Assembly: GCA_964400725.1 (NCBI GenBank)
Contig: CAYNVS010000011.1
Span: 1 to 64,000, forward strand
From: CAYNVS01 sp964400725
GTDB lineage: Bacteria; Myxococcota_A; SURF-8; CAYNVS01
Direction of reading: 5' to 3'
Length of the DNA: 64,000 nt
The notes beneath the pieces are model-generated. The model had not been told where the DNA came from, did not search any database, and was given only the letters and a program-made list of their open reading frames with translations. A program made the position numbers and the translations under genes. Position 1 is the first letter of the stretch, and the number at the start of each line of letters is the position of its first letter. Shown here in pieces: positions 44,140 to 52,574 of this stretch.

Positions 44140-46749
44140 TTACTTCTTGTCTTTTATCACCACAAGACCTTTTCCGCCGTCAATCATAAGCTCGTCGCCT
44201 GTGGAAACGCGCGACAAGATTCCCGCCGCGCCGACGACCGCCGGAACTCCGTACTCGCGGGCGATTATCGCCCCGTGAGAAAGCTGCCCGCCGACTTCTG
44301 TAACCATTCCCGCCGCTTGCGGTATTACCGACGACCAAGACGGGTCGAGGGCGTAAGAAACCAGTATTTCCTGCGGTTTGAGTTCGATAAAATCCTCGTA
44401 AGTATTGGCGACGCGGGCCTTTCCTTTGGCGAGGCCGGGGCTTGCCGGCAGCCCTTTCAGCGATTCGCCGGGCTCTACGCCGCCGATAAGCGTTTCGTAA
44501 TCCTCGCCGTTAAAGAGGTAGCTCGGCATGGAGCGGCCTTGATTGAGATAAAAGCGCTCTCTTCTGCCGCGCGCTTTGCGCAGCAGCTTGTCGGCCTCTT
44601 CAGCCCCTTCCCAAAGCTCTTCGCCGAACAGCTCTTCGCGCGTAAGGAAGAAAACTAAATCGCTTTCGTTTTCTTCGATGACTCCTCGTTCGCGCAGCGC
44701 TTCGGCTGCGGATAAAATTAGTTTGCGTATTGCGAAAAGAAAAAAGTCGGCGTGGAACCTGACGTTCTCGCGTATCGGCAAAAATCGTCTGGCGACTTTT
44801 ACGACCGTCTTCAACGTCGGGCGCTTCATCGGCGAAAAAAGATTGAGGTAGCGTATCGGCAAAGCCTTTTCTATCTCTGCGGCCACTTCCTCGTCGCTTG
44901 CGGACGGAGCCGGCACGCGCGTCGGCTGACTGGCCAGCTTGCAAATAAGGCCGAAAGGTATTTCGAGATTTTCTCCCCAGCGCTGATACAAAATGTCGCG
45001 GTCGGGCGTGCGGTGTCCGTGCTCCTTAATTAAGTAATGAAACTCCTGCATGAAGCGTTTGCCGGACTGACTTTTAAGCAGAAGCTCCCTCGCTTTGCTC
45101 CAAGGCAGACGCTTCTCAAGTATTTCCGCTCCGCAGTCGAGCTGCGAAAGGCGCACGGCGAGTCTGTTGAGTCTTTTAGCAGTCTCGAAATTTTTGTCCG
45201 ACGGCAGGTTAGACAGCGCAAGGTGAGTCAGCCGCTCCTTGTCCTTAGGGTCGCACCACGCTTCAATCATTTTGGCGCAAAGAGGGACGAACAAGAAGGC
45301 GTAGGTTACTCCCCAAACCGAAATGAACAGGTATTCGTCAAGAAGTTTGCACAGCTCGTCCAGCGAGGTTTCGTAATCTTTCGGGGACGCGCTTATTGGC
45401 GGCTTGTATTTCTCGATTGCGGGCGACTTTTCATCTATGAACTTGTAGAAATTATCGGCGGCGCTGCCGTACCAAAAAGGCGCGCCTTTCTTTTTAAAGT
45501 TTGCCAGAGCTTTAGGGAAGTTAAGCGGCAGAACAAGGCCGGAGCTGCGTTTAATTCTCGCGCGGAAGTCGGATGGAAACATTTTTAAAATGTCGCCGGT
45601 CAACGCCCATTCGGGGAAGAAGAGAATTATCGGCTCAAGCGCGTTCTGGTTGACGTAGATGTGGTTGTAAATCAATTTTAGGTAAGGCGCTTTGGCGACG
45701 TACTTGTCGCCTATGAGCGATATGGGCTTGCGCAGCATGTTATTCTCTATCGCGCGGCCTATGATTGAAAACATAAGCGGAGTTACGGTTCCCGACCAGA
45801 ATTCTTCCCCCAGCACCCTCGACCATACAACGTCGTCGGCGGGAGGGGAGTCTTCGTCTCGTCCGGTCGTAACCGGTCTGCCTTGCAGAGCGTAAAAGTC
45901 GGTTCCGTCGTAAGCCCACTCAAAGTCGCCGAGCTCCTTGAACTTCAAAAAAAGCCGCGCCGCGCCTTTTATTATAGCTTTGCGCGATTCGTCGTCCATC
46001 TTCGGTTCGCCTTCAGGCGAAAAGTATTCAAGTATCTTTTCATCTTTTGCCCGCGCCGTAATCCGGTGCGGATTTGCGCGTCCGCTTACAAGAGTTTCGC
46101 CCAGCGAAGACACCGCTTCGATTAGAATAAGTCCGTCCTTATCCGTTCCGCCCGGAAAGACGACGCCCGCCCACTTCGGCGCAATCTGCGTCTGCACCAG
46201 CACGCCGCCCGAAACGTCCAGCGAAAGGCGTTTGCGCGCGGCTTTATAAGCGACGACCTCTTTGCTGAAAACCGACAGCCAGCATTTTTTCACCGCGTCG
46301 AACAGCGCGCTTTCTCCCTCTACGTTAAGCGCGGTGGTCATTTGCCCGGCGAAGCTGCTCCCTTCCTCGTCCTCGGCGAGAAACGACGACCTTACGGCCA
46401 GCGGCTTAGGCGCGGCTCCGTAAGATTTACCGATGAGTTCGTAGTACGACTCTGCGATTTGCTTCTTTATTTCAGGCGAAAACCGCGATCTGGCGAAAAG
46501 CCGGGCGGCTTCCCTCTCGACTCCCGCAGGGTCTATTTCGCCTTTGCCCGCCGCGTTCAGCGTGCGCGCGAGTTTGTCGTTTATTTTATTCTGCCGCAAA
46601 AAAGTCTCAAACGCCAGCGACGTAACGACGAAACCCGGCGGAGTTTTGAAGCCCTGTTTGGCAATTTCGGCAAGCGTGCACGCTTTGCTGCCCGCCTGCT
46701 TTATGTTCGAGCGCTTTATTTCCTCGAATTTTATAGTGTAAACCGGCAT
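44140..46749 (-). CDS. PEP-synthase/rifampin phosphotransferase-like phosphotransferase
   Basis: 869 residues. Three-part architecture of the rifampin phosphotransferase group: an N-terminal ATP-grasp domain (about 1-310; AVRSSFLAEDEEGSSFAGQ, SLGETLVSGRANPHR, ALQGRPVTT), a central all-helical region (about 320-760) and a C-terminal swivelling phosphohistidine domain (GMVTEVGGQLSHGAIIAREY with the catalytic His at about residue 825). The C-terminal PEP/pyruvate barrel of true PEP synthase is absent. Family members split ATP into AMP and Pi and phosphorylate a substrate bound by the central domain; rifamycins in the known cases. Here the substrate is not predictable, because the central region shows little I can match to the rifampin pocket. 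No good ribosome-binding site precedes the ATG. Confidence 0.8.
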   Translation of the reverse strand: MPVYTIKFEEIKRSNIKQAGSKACTLAEIAKQGFKTPPGFVVTSLAFETFLRQNKINDKLARTLNAAGKGEIDPAGVEREAARLFARSRFSPEIKKQIAESYYELIGKSYGAAPKPLAVRSSFLAEDEEGSSFAGQMTTALNVEGESALFDAVKKCWLSVFSKEVVAYKAARKRLSLDVSGGVLVQTQIAPKWAGVVFPGGTDKDGLILIEAVSSLGETLVSGRANPHRITARAKDEKILEYFSPEGEPKMDDESRKAIIKGAARLFLKFKELGDFEWAYDGTDFYALQGRPVTTGRDEDSPPADDVVWSRVLGEEFWSGTVTPLMFSIIGRAIENNMLRKPISLIGDKYVAKAPYLKLIYNHIYVNQNALEPIILFFPEWALTGDILKMFPSDFRARIKRSSGLVLPLNFPKALANFKKKGAPFWYGSAADNFYKFIDEKSPAIEKYKPPISASPKDYETSLDELCKLLDEYLFISVWGVTYAFLFVPLCAKMIEAWCDPKDKERLTHLALSNLPSDKNFETAKRLNRLAVRLSQLDCGAEILEKRLPWSKARELLLKSQSGKRFMQEFHYLIKEHGHRTPDRDILYQRWGENLEIPFGLICKLASQPTRVPAPSASDEEVAAEIEKALPIRYLNLFSPMKRPTLKTVVKVARRFLPIRENVRFHADFFLFAIRKLILSAAEALRERGVIEENESDLVFFLTREELFGEELWEGAEEADKLLRKARGRRERFYLNQGRSMPSYLFNGEDYETLIGGVEPGESLKGLPASPGLAKGKARVANTYEDFIELKPQEILVSYALDPSWSSVIPQAAGMVTEVGGQLSHGAIIAREYGVPAVVGAAGILSRVSTGDELMIDGGKGLVVIKDKK

Positions 46750-46865
46750 TGTCGAACACCAAATCGTTTAAAGGTTGTCTCGTTAACGTTTAATTAAGCG
46801 CATTTTACAACAATTCGCTTAATTTTAACAACTATAACGGCGCCGAATGCGAATGCTAAAGGCGG

Positions 46866-46893
46866 AAAATAAAAAGACGCCCGGACGGGCGCC
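46866..46893 (-). terminator. Rho-independent terminator of the Cys-rich lipoprotein gene
   Basis: On the minus strand GGCGCCCG pairs with CGGGCGTC around TC and is followed by TTTTTATTTT, 24 nt after the stop codon. Confidence 0.9.
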
Positions 46894-46916
46894 TTTTATT
46901 TTCTCGTTGCGGCAGG

Positions 46917-48839
46917 TTAAGGCATGCAGCACTTTTGGCCTCTGCCGCAGTCCAGCTGCGGGCCTGTCGTCGGCAGTTGGTTCGGACATGGATTGCGGTT
47001 GCTTTGGCACGCGCCGTTGTTTTCCGCGCACGTTCCGGTCGCGTTTGGGACGCAGCAATTTCCCTGCGCGCAATAGTATTCGGAGTTTTGTGTATAGCCC
47101 GCGCTGCACGTATTGCGGCAGTTTGCGCCTTCGACCGAAGAGCAGTCCGGCAGGCCGCCCGCGCACGCTCCGACCGTTGCGTCGCACGTCGAACCGGGGC
47201 TTGAGACGGAGTCGCGGTTGTTGCACCGGCCGAGCATACAGCGCGGAGCTACGTTATGGCAGACGCCGTTCGGGTCGTCGTAACAGCTTGGCGAGCCGCA
47301 GTCTGAATCTTCCTCGCACTCAGGCTGAACTTCTACGCAGGTTCCGCTTGAGTCGTCGCACGCGTATGAGCCTTGGAACTGGCGGTCTTCGGAGCCGCAC
47401 GCGCCGTTATCGCATAAGGGGTTATGCTGAACGCATCCCATCGGAATCATTCCTTCGCACGTCGGAGTTCCGCAATCGGCGTCCGATTGACACGCCTTTG
47501 CGGGCATGCAGCATACTGCCGCCGTCCCGCCCGGACAACCGTTCGCCGGAGCTTGATTGTATTCCGCCGCGCATCCGCCCGAAGGGCCTCCGGCGACGTT
47601 GCAGTATCCGCCCGCGGTTACGCAGGCGTTGCGCAGGCAGCAGAAAGGGGTTCCGGCGTTAAGCTGGTTGCAGCCTAAGGGCAGACCGTTGATAAGATAG
47701 CCCGGCATGCACGCGGTAGAATCGCTGCAAACGCCTCCGCCGTTGGCCTCGCACGCCGCCTGCGGCGTATAGCATTTGCCTGTAGCCGCGTTGCATACCA
47801 TTGCGTCGTTTACTTGGCTGCTTTGCGAGCAGGAGCCGCTAGACGCCTCGCACGACGAGGTAAATTGAGTGCAGCGCTGCATTCCGCCCTGCGAATTCTG
47901 GCAGTAATCCGCCGGACAGTCCGAGTCGGACGCGCATTGTCCGGGTTTGGCGCAGTCCGCTTCGCAGCGGCAGAAATTCTCGCCTATGCCGCATACGCCG
48001 TCGCCGCATTTGCCGCAGACGAAAGAACCGTCCAGCGGGGTCGCGCACTCGCCGCCGTTGGTTATAGAGGAATTTGGCGTTTCGCTTAGCCCGTCGCAGC
48101 AATAATCGTTGTTGGTCTGCTGGTCGATTCTGTTGCCGACCCTGCCTTCCATTACGCAGTTGGTTCCCGCCGGAAGGCAGCATAACGAGCCGCCCGCCGC
48201 CGCGTCGCAGCCGTTAGGCTGAGCCTCGCTCGGCGCGTAACCGGCTCCGCAAGGGGCGCCCGGTTTTACGCACTTTCCGCCTAAAGAGGCGCAGTTTTCA
48301 AGCGGAATATCATCGGCTTCTTTATCCGCTTCAGGCATAACTTCCGTGTCGCTTATTTCAAAACCATCGAAATCGTCCGCGTCGCCGTCCGGCGAGTCGG
48401 GAACGCACTCTCCTTTGAAGCAGACGCCTTTCGCGTTGTTGGACAGCGGGCATTCCTTTCCGTTCGCTTCCGGGTCGTCCCCGGCGTTACAATGCCAGCA
48501 TTGCGGGTAATCGACGGGATCGCAATACCATTTTTCGCACGCGGTCAAGTTTGCAGGAGCGTTAGGCATGGGCGTTTCGGCGCATTCTTGTTCCCAATTC
48601 TCCATGTTGGAATCAGGCTCGGCGTCAAGCGATTCCGCCAAATCGGCCGTTTCGTCGTCGGTCTCGAAGTTAGGCAGGCATACTCCCGTTGAGATATTGC
48701 ACTTGAAGCCTTCTTTGCATTCGGCGTCCGTTTTGCATTGTCCGGCGGACTGCGAACTGCCGGAAGTCGAACATCCGCCCGCGAGCGCGGCGGCGAGGAA
48801 TATCGACGCCGCAAAAACAAACTTTAAAACGTTAAGCAT
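46917..48839 (-). CDS. Cys-rich lipoprotein
   Basis: 640 residues with more than 60 cysteines. Signal ends in ALAGGCS (Cys near residue 23). The mature N-terminus carries a C-x-DAEC-EGFKC---GVC module, then an acidic stalk with Asp-Gly-Asp at about residue 150. The rest is a string of disulfide-type modules, several of the form C.tD.DC......C...PxC and others resembling dickkopf/'Cys-rich stigma'-like repeats common in Myxococcota surface proteins. ATG start; ends in GRGQKCCMP. No enzymatic motif. It is probably a rigid, oxidised surface protein; a periplasmic disulfide system would be needed. Confidence 0.7.
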   Translation of the reverse strand: MLNVLKFVFAASIFLAAALAGGCSTSGSSQSAGQCKTDAECKEGFKCNISTGVCLPNFETDDETADLAESLDAEPDSNMENWEQECAETPMPNAPANLTACEKWYCDPVDYPQCWHCNAGDDPEANGKECPLSNNAKGVCFKGECVPDSPDGDADDFDGFEISDTEVMPEADKEADDIPLENCASLGGKCVKPGAPCGAGYAPSEAQPNGCDAAAGGSLCCLPAGTNCVMEGRVGNRIDQQTNNDYCCDGLSETPNSSITNGGECATPLDGSFVCGKCGDGVCGIGENFCRCEADCAKPGQCASDSDCPADYCQNSQGGMQRCTQFTSSCEASSGSCSQSSQVNDAMVCNAATGKCYTPQAACEANGGGVCSDSTACMPGYLINGLPLGCNQLNAGTPFCCLRNACVTAGGYCNVAGGPSGGCAAEYNQAPANGCPGGTAAVCCMPAKACQSDADCGTPTCEGMIPMGCVQHNPLCDNGACGSEDRQFQGSYACDDSSGTCVEVQPECEEDSDCGSPSCYDDPNGVCHNVAPRCMLGRCNNRDSVSSPGSTCDATVGACAGGLPDCSSVEGANCRNTCSAGYTQNSEYYCAQGNCCVPNATGTCAENNGACQSNRNPCPNQLPTTGPQLDCGRGQKCCMP

Positions 48840-49103
48840 CTTTTTCTCCGTTTGTTTGTAGTTGTTCTCCCTTTACTGCTAATTACATAATCATAGGCGA
48901 ACGGCGGCGTTTTTCAATATTAAAAAATGCCTGTAAACCTAAATGGCAACGCTTAACGACCTCTCGCCTAACGCTAATAATCCGCGGCTCGCGCGGACGC
49001 GGCGGGGCTTTAGCTCCGTCTGTCTTTCTTTAGGCGCGCAAAGAAAGCGGAAGAAAAAGTCGGGCGAGGGACGCGTCCTCCCGCTGAAGCGTTATGAAAG
49101 GTT

Positions 49104-49481
49104 TTAACGATTGTTTTTAGGAATAAAGCGGGCGCATGCTTGGCCGTTCTTTATAAAAAACGACGGCTTGGCGTATTTGGCCGAAAAAATCAATTCCAGC
49201 TTGCGAGCTCTGTCAAACGTCTTGATTTCGTATTCGCGTTTTAAAGCCGCCGAGCGCGACGGAAGTTTTTCCGCGTAGGCGAGAGTCAAAGGTCTGCGGG
49301 AAGAAACGTATTTGGCGCCCTTCCCCGATGAATGCGCCTCGAAGCGCATAAGCAAATCTTTTGCGCAGCCTGTATATAGCGTATCGTCCGCGCACCGCAA
49401 AATATAAACGAACCACGGAGCCGCGGCGTTGTCGTCCGATTTAATTTCCTCTTCGGCGCCGCGCTCGTTTCCTTTTTTCAT
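49104..49481 (-). CDS. GIY-YIG nuclease superfamily protein (UPF0213/YhbQ-like)
   Basis: 125 residues. After an acidic, Asn-rich ~20-residue start comes WFVYILRCADDTLYTGCAKD, which is the family's GIY-YIG signature in UPF0213 form (VYILRC....LYTG). The Arg (LLMRFEAH), KYVSSRRPL and the Glu in LKREYEIKTF match the expected catalytic and structural positions. Single-domain members are small nucleases of poorly known role, some linked to DNA repair. Its ATG overlaps the rho stop codon (ATGA), so it is translationally coupled to rho. Confidence 0.9.
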   Translation of the reverse strand: MKKGNERGAEEEIKSDDNAAAPWFVYILRCADDTLYTGCAKDLLMRFEAHSSGKGAKYVSSRRPLTLAYAEKLPSRSAALKREYEIKTFDRARKLELIFSAKYAKPSFFIKNGQACARFIPKNNR

Positions 49482-50494
49482 TTTCTCCGCGTTCCGGCGA
49501 TTGAATCAACAAGCTCCGCGTTTGTTTTAGTGCGCGTTATCCAGCTTAAAAGCGTTTCCATCGCCGCAATGTTGTCTAGCGGGAAGAGCTTTTTACGAAT
49601 GAGTCTCGCCGCTTCCAGCTCGGTCTCGTTCATCAGCAGTTCTTCCTTGCGGCTTCCCGACTTGTTAATGTCGATTGTCGGAAAGACGCGCTTTTCCATA
49701 AGACGCCGGTCGAGGTGCAGCTCCATGTTGCCGGTTCCCTTGAATTCCTCGAAAATCAACTCGTCCATCCGGGAGCCGGTATCAACTAAAGCGGTGCCGA
49801 TTATGGTCAGCGATCCGCCGTTCTCAATTGCGCGCGCCGCGCCGAAAAATTTTTTCGGTTTGTACATCGCCTTTGCGTCCATGCCGCCCGACAGCATTTT
49901 GCCGGAGCCCGGCTGCCAAGAGTTGTACGCTCTGGCCAGCCTCGTAATCGAATCAAGAAGAATGACGACGTCTTTTCCTTCAAGAACTATTTTGCGCGCC
50001 CGTTCAAGCAGTTTTTCAGCCGTTTCGACGTGGTGAGAGTCGGGTTTGTCGAAGGACGACATGACGACTTCGCCGTAACCGCTGCGGACTATGTCGGTAA
50101 CCTCCTCAGGCCGCTCGTCCACCAGAAGTATGAATACTTCGGTTTCGGGATTGTTCTTGCAAATCGCCTTTGCGAGAGTTTTAAGCAGGTAAGTCTTTCC
50201 GGCTCTGGGCGGCGAAACGATTAATGCTCTCTGGCCTTTGCCTATGGGCGCGACCATATCGATTACCCTCGTCGAAACTTCTCCGTCGTGCTCAAGTCTA
50301 AGGCGCTTGTAAGGATAAATCGTTACGAGGTCTTCAAATTCGTTCGTATCGTAATGAGACGGCATTTCTTTTGGAAACTGCTTGGGCTTGCGCTGCTGAA
50401 AATTCGCGCGTCGTTTTTTGCCGCCCTTTTTGCCTTCGGGCGCGTTTTTGCGTTTGCTTTTGTCCGTTTTCGCAGTCGGTTTGGTTGCGTTCAT
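49478..50494 (-). CDS. rho: Rho-type transcription terminator ATPase lacking the N-terminal RNA-binding domain
   Basis: 338 residues from the ATG at 50494 (GGAGAAAAGG upstream); a TTG at 50524 would add ten. The hexameric ATPase core is complete: SPPRAGKT (Walker A), DERPEEVTDIVRSG, VVILLDSITRLARAYN (Walker B), the Q-loop around SGKMLSGGMDAKAM, the R-loop KKFFGAARAIENGGSLT and GTGNMELHLDRR. In E. coli Rho the segment equivalent to FEDLVTIYPYKRLRLEH starts near residue 135; here it starts near 51, preceded only by a Lys/Arg-rich tail. The helical bundle and cold-shock-type primary RNA-binding domain are therefore missing, and there is no room for them upstream (a stop lies about 60 nt above the TTG). 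It could be the only Rho or a paralogue. Confidence 0.92.
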   Translation of the reverse strand: MNATKPTAKTDKSKRKNAPEGKKGGKKRRANFQQRKPKQFPKEMPSHYDTNEFEDLVTIYPYKRLRLEHDGEVSTRVIDMVAPIGKGQRALIVSPPRAGKTYLLKTLAKAICKNNPETEVFILLVDERPEEVTDIVRSGYGEVVMSSFDKPDSHHVETAEKLLERARKIVLEGKDVVILLDSITRLARAYNSWQPGSGKMLSGGMDAKAMYKPKKFFGAARAIENGGSLTIIGTALVDTGSRMDELIFEEFKGTGNMELHLDRRLMEKRVFPTIDINKSGSRKEELLMNETELEAARLIRKKLFPLDNIAAMETLLSWITRTKTNAELVDSIAGTRRK

Positions 50495-50680
50495 GCCGGC
50501 CTTTTCTCCGCGGCCTTTACGCAAAGCCGCGCCGTTTGTCGTTTTCCGTTTTCCGTTTTGTTTAATGCCGCTGGGTTTTTAAGCGAGGAAAAATCGCCGA
50601 TTTCGCTCGGTTTAATAAACCGCACTAGCGCAGATAATACGAATTGCGCGCCGAATGTCAATATCGCGGGACGTCCAGTT

Positions 50681-52570
50681 TCAAACTTCTTTGAACGCCG
50701 CGTTTATAGCCTCGCCGATTTCGCGGGTGGTGTAGGGTTTTTTTAACGCCGCCTTAAAGCCGAATTTCCGGCATTCGGTCATAATTTCGTCGTTGGAATA
50801 GCCGCTGCAAACTATGCAGCGCGCCGCCGGGTCGATAGTCAAAATTCGCTTAGCCGTTTCGAGTCCGCCAAGGCCGCCCTGAACGGTGAGGTCTAAAATA
50901 GCGGCGTCGAATTTTTCTCCTTTTAAAATCGCGTGGGCGTAAAGCTCGACGGCTTTCGTTCCGTCCGCGGCGATTTCAGCTTTAAAGCCCATTTCGCCCA
51001 GAAGCTCCTTCGCCACTATACGCAGCGATTCGTCGTCGTCCATAAGCAGAATGCGCGCTCCTCTTCTCTCCGAGCAGGGAGCCGCGGCTCCTTCGGACTT
51101 CAAACCGCTCGAAGCCGCGGGCAGATAAATCGTAAATGTCGTTCCTTGACCGAGCGTCGAATCGACGGTTATGTATCCGTCGTGCCTTTTTATAATAGAA
51201 TGGCACACCGCCAGACCCAGGCCGCTTCCTTTCTGTTTGGTCGTAAAATACGGATCGAAGATTTTATTTAAATGCTCCGGTTGTATGCCGATGCCTTCGT
51301 CGGCTACGGTTAATTTAACGTATCTGCCGGGCGGAGGGGGTTGTTTGGCGTTTCTTTCTATTTCGACGTTTTCTCCGCCGATTTTAATTACGCCTCCGGT
51401 AGGCATGGCTTGACATGCGTTAATTACGATATTATTGACGACTTCGCTTATCTGCCCTACGTCCGCATCGACCGGCCACAATTCGCAATCGACTTTGTAC
51501 TCGCATTTTGCGGCGCTTCCGCGTACGGCGAATTCCGAGCTTTCTATTACCGCGTTGCGTATGGATGCCGTTTGTTTAACGGGCGTTCCGCCTTTTGCGA
51601 AAGTCAGCAGTTGATTAGTCAGGTCTTTCGCTCTCATTACGGCGCGCTCGGCTTCGTGAAGCCTGTTTAAAACCTCTGGATTTTCGTTTGAGCGCAGGGA
51701 TGCAAGCGATATGTTGCCTAATATAGCCATAAGCAGATTGTTAAAGTCGTGAGCTATGCCCCCGGCGAGAAGGCTGGTCGATTCGAGCCGCTCTGATTTA
51801 CGCCTCTCTTCTTCCATCTGATATTGAGCGGTAATATCGCGGAACACAAGAATTACGCCGAAAGTTTTGCCGTTTTTGTCTTTTATCGGCGAGCCGCTGT
51901 CGGCGATTATGCGCTCCGTTCCGTCGCGGGCGATGAGCGCCGTGTGATTGGCGAGTCCGACCACTTCTCCGGTCTCCAATACTTTCTCTACCGGATTAAC
52001 GCACTTTTTACGCGTTTTTTCATTAATAATAACGAAGACTTCTGAGAGCCTGCGTCCTTCCGCCTCTTCGGATGACCAGCCGGTAAGCTGTTCCGCAGCC
52101 TGATTCATAAACGAAACGCGCCCCTCAATATCGGTTGAAATCACCGCGTCGCCTATGCTTTTTAGCGTAACCGACAAACGCTCTTTTTCGGCGTAAAGTC
52201 TGTTTTCGGCGATTTTTCTCGCGGTTATGTCCTTTACCGTCGCTTCGACGATTTTCTCGCCGGTTTTCTCGTCTTTAATCACTAAAGAATCGTGAATGAC
52301 CCATCTGTCTTCGCCCGACAAAGTTTGAAAATGATACTCGAAGCCGCGAATTTCTCCTTTTTCGGCAAGTTCCTTGCGTATTCTTCCTTCTTTTTGGGTG
52401 TAGCGAATCAACTCGGCCAGCTTTTTGCCGATTATTTCGCGGGGCGTCGAGTGCGCGTCGATGATTTTGCAGAATCCTTCGTTGGCGGCTAGTATTTCTC
52501 CGTTTTCAAAGGTATAGCGATACACTCCGTCGTTCGTGAACTCAAGCAGCCTTTTATACATTTCTTCCAT
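50681..52570 (-). CDS. Hybrid histidine kinase: PAS-PAS-HisKA-HATPase-REC
   Basis: 629 residues, no membrane segments. PAS 1 (about 3-118) and PAS 2 (about 128-250) are followed by the phosphoacceptor region SLLAGGIAHDFNNLL with H274, a HATPase_c domain (about 375-495; VVNNIVINACQAMPTGG, ADEGIGIQ, GSGLGLAVCHSIIK) and a receiver domain (about 510-629; ILLMDDDES, phosphoacceptor Asp in ILDLTVQGG, and KKPYT). No output domain is attached and no separate regulator is close. It starts 4 nt after the stop of the FGGY kinase gene, so the two form an operon. From the HisKA domain onward it is a close paralogue of the seven-PAS kinase at 54296. Confidence 0.92.
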   Translation of the reverse strand: MEEMYKRLLEFTNDGVYRYTFENGEILAANEGFCKIIDAHSTPREIIGKKLAELIRYTQKEGRIRKELAEKGEIRGFEYHFQTLSGEDRWVIHDSLVIKDEKTGEKIVEATVKDITARKIAENRLYAEKERLSVTLKSIGDAVISTDIEGRVSFMNQAAEQLTGWSSEEAEGRRLSEVFVIINEKTRKKCVNPVEKVLETGEVVGLANHTALIARDGTERIIADSGSPIKDKNGKTFGVILVFRDITAQYQMEEERRKSERLESTSLLAGGIAHDFNNLLMAILGNISLASLRSNENPEVLNRLHEAERAVMRAKDLTNQLLTFAKGGTPVKQTASIRNAVIESSEFAVRGSAAKCEYKVDCELWPVDADVGQISEVVNNIVINACQAMPTGGVIKIGGENVEIERNAKQPPPPGRYVKLTVADEGIGIQPEHLNKIFDPYFTTKQKGSGLGLAVCHSIIKRHDGYITVDSTLGQGTTFTIYLPAASSGLKSEGAAAPCSERRGARILLMDDDESLRIVAKELLGEMGFKAEIAADGTKAVELYAHAILKGEKFDAAILDLTVQGGLGGLETAKRILTIDPAARCIVCSGYSNDEIMTECRKFGFKAALKKPYTTREIGEAINAAFKEV

Positions 52571-52574
52571 TTAA

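Noticed and set aside
44140..46749. Phosphoenolpyruvate synthase or pyruvate phosphate dikinase
   Set aside because: The ATP-grasp and phospho-His domains are present, but the His domain is at the very C-terminus and the PEP/pyruvate-binding barrel is missing.
48840..49103. RNA gene or decayed gene between the Cys-rich lipoprotein and the GIY-YIG gene
   Set aside because: The GC-rich 264 nt show a few short inverted repeats but no cloverleaf, no clear hairpin-T run and no recognisable protein remnant.
50494..50680. Missing Rho RNA-binding domain encoded just upstream in another frame
   Set aside because: The 150-190 nt between rho and the hybrid kinase gene are too short and carry no cold-shock-like sequence in any frame.
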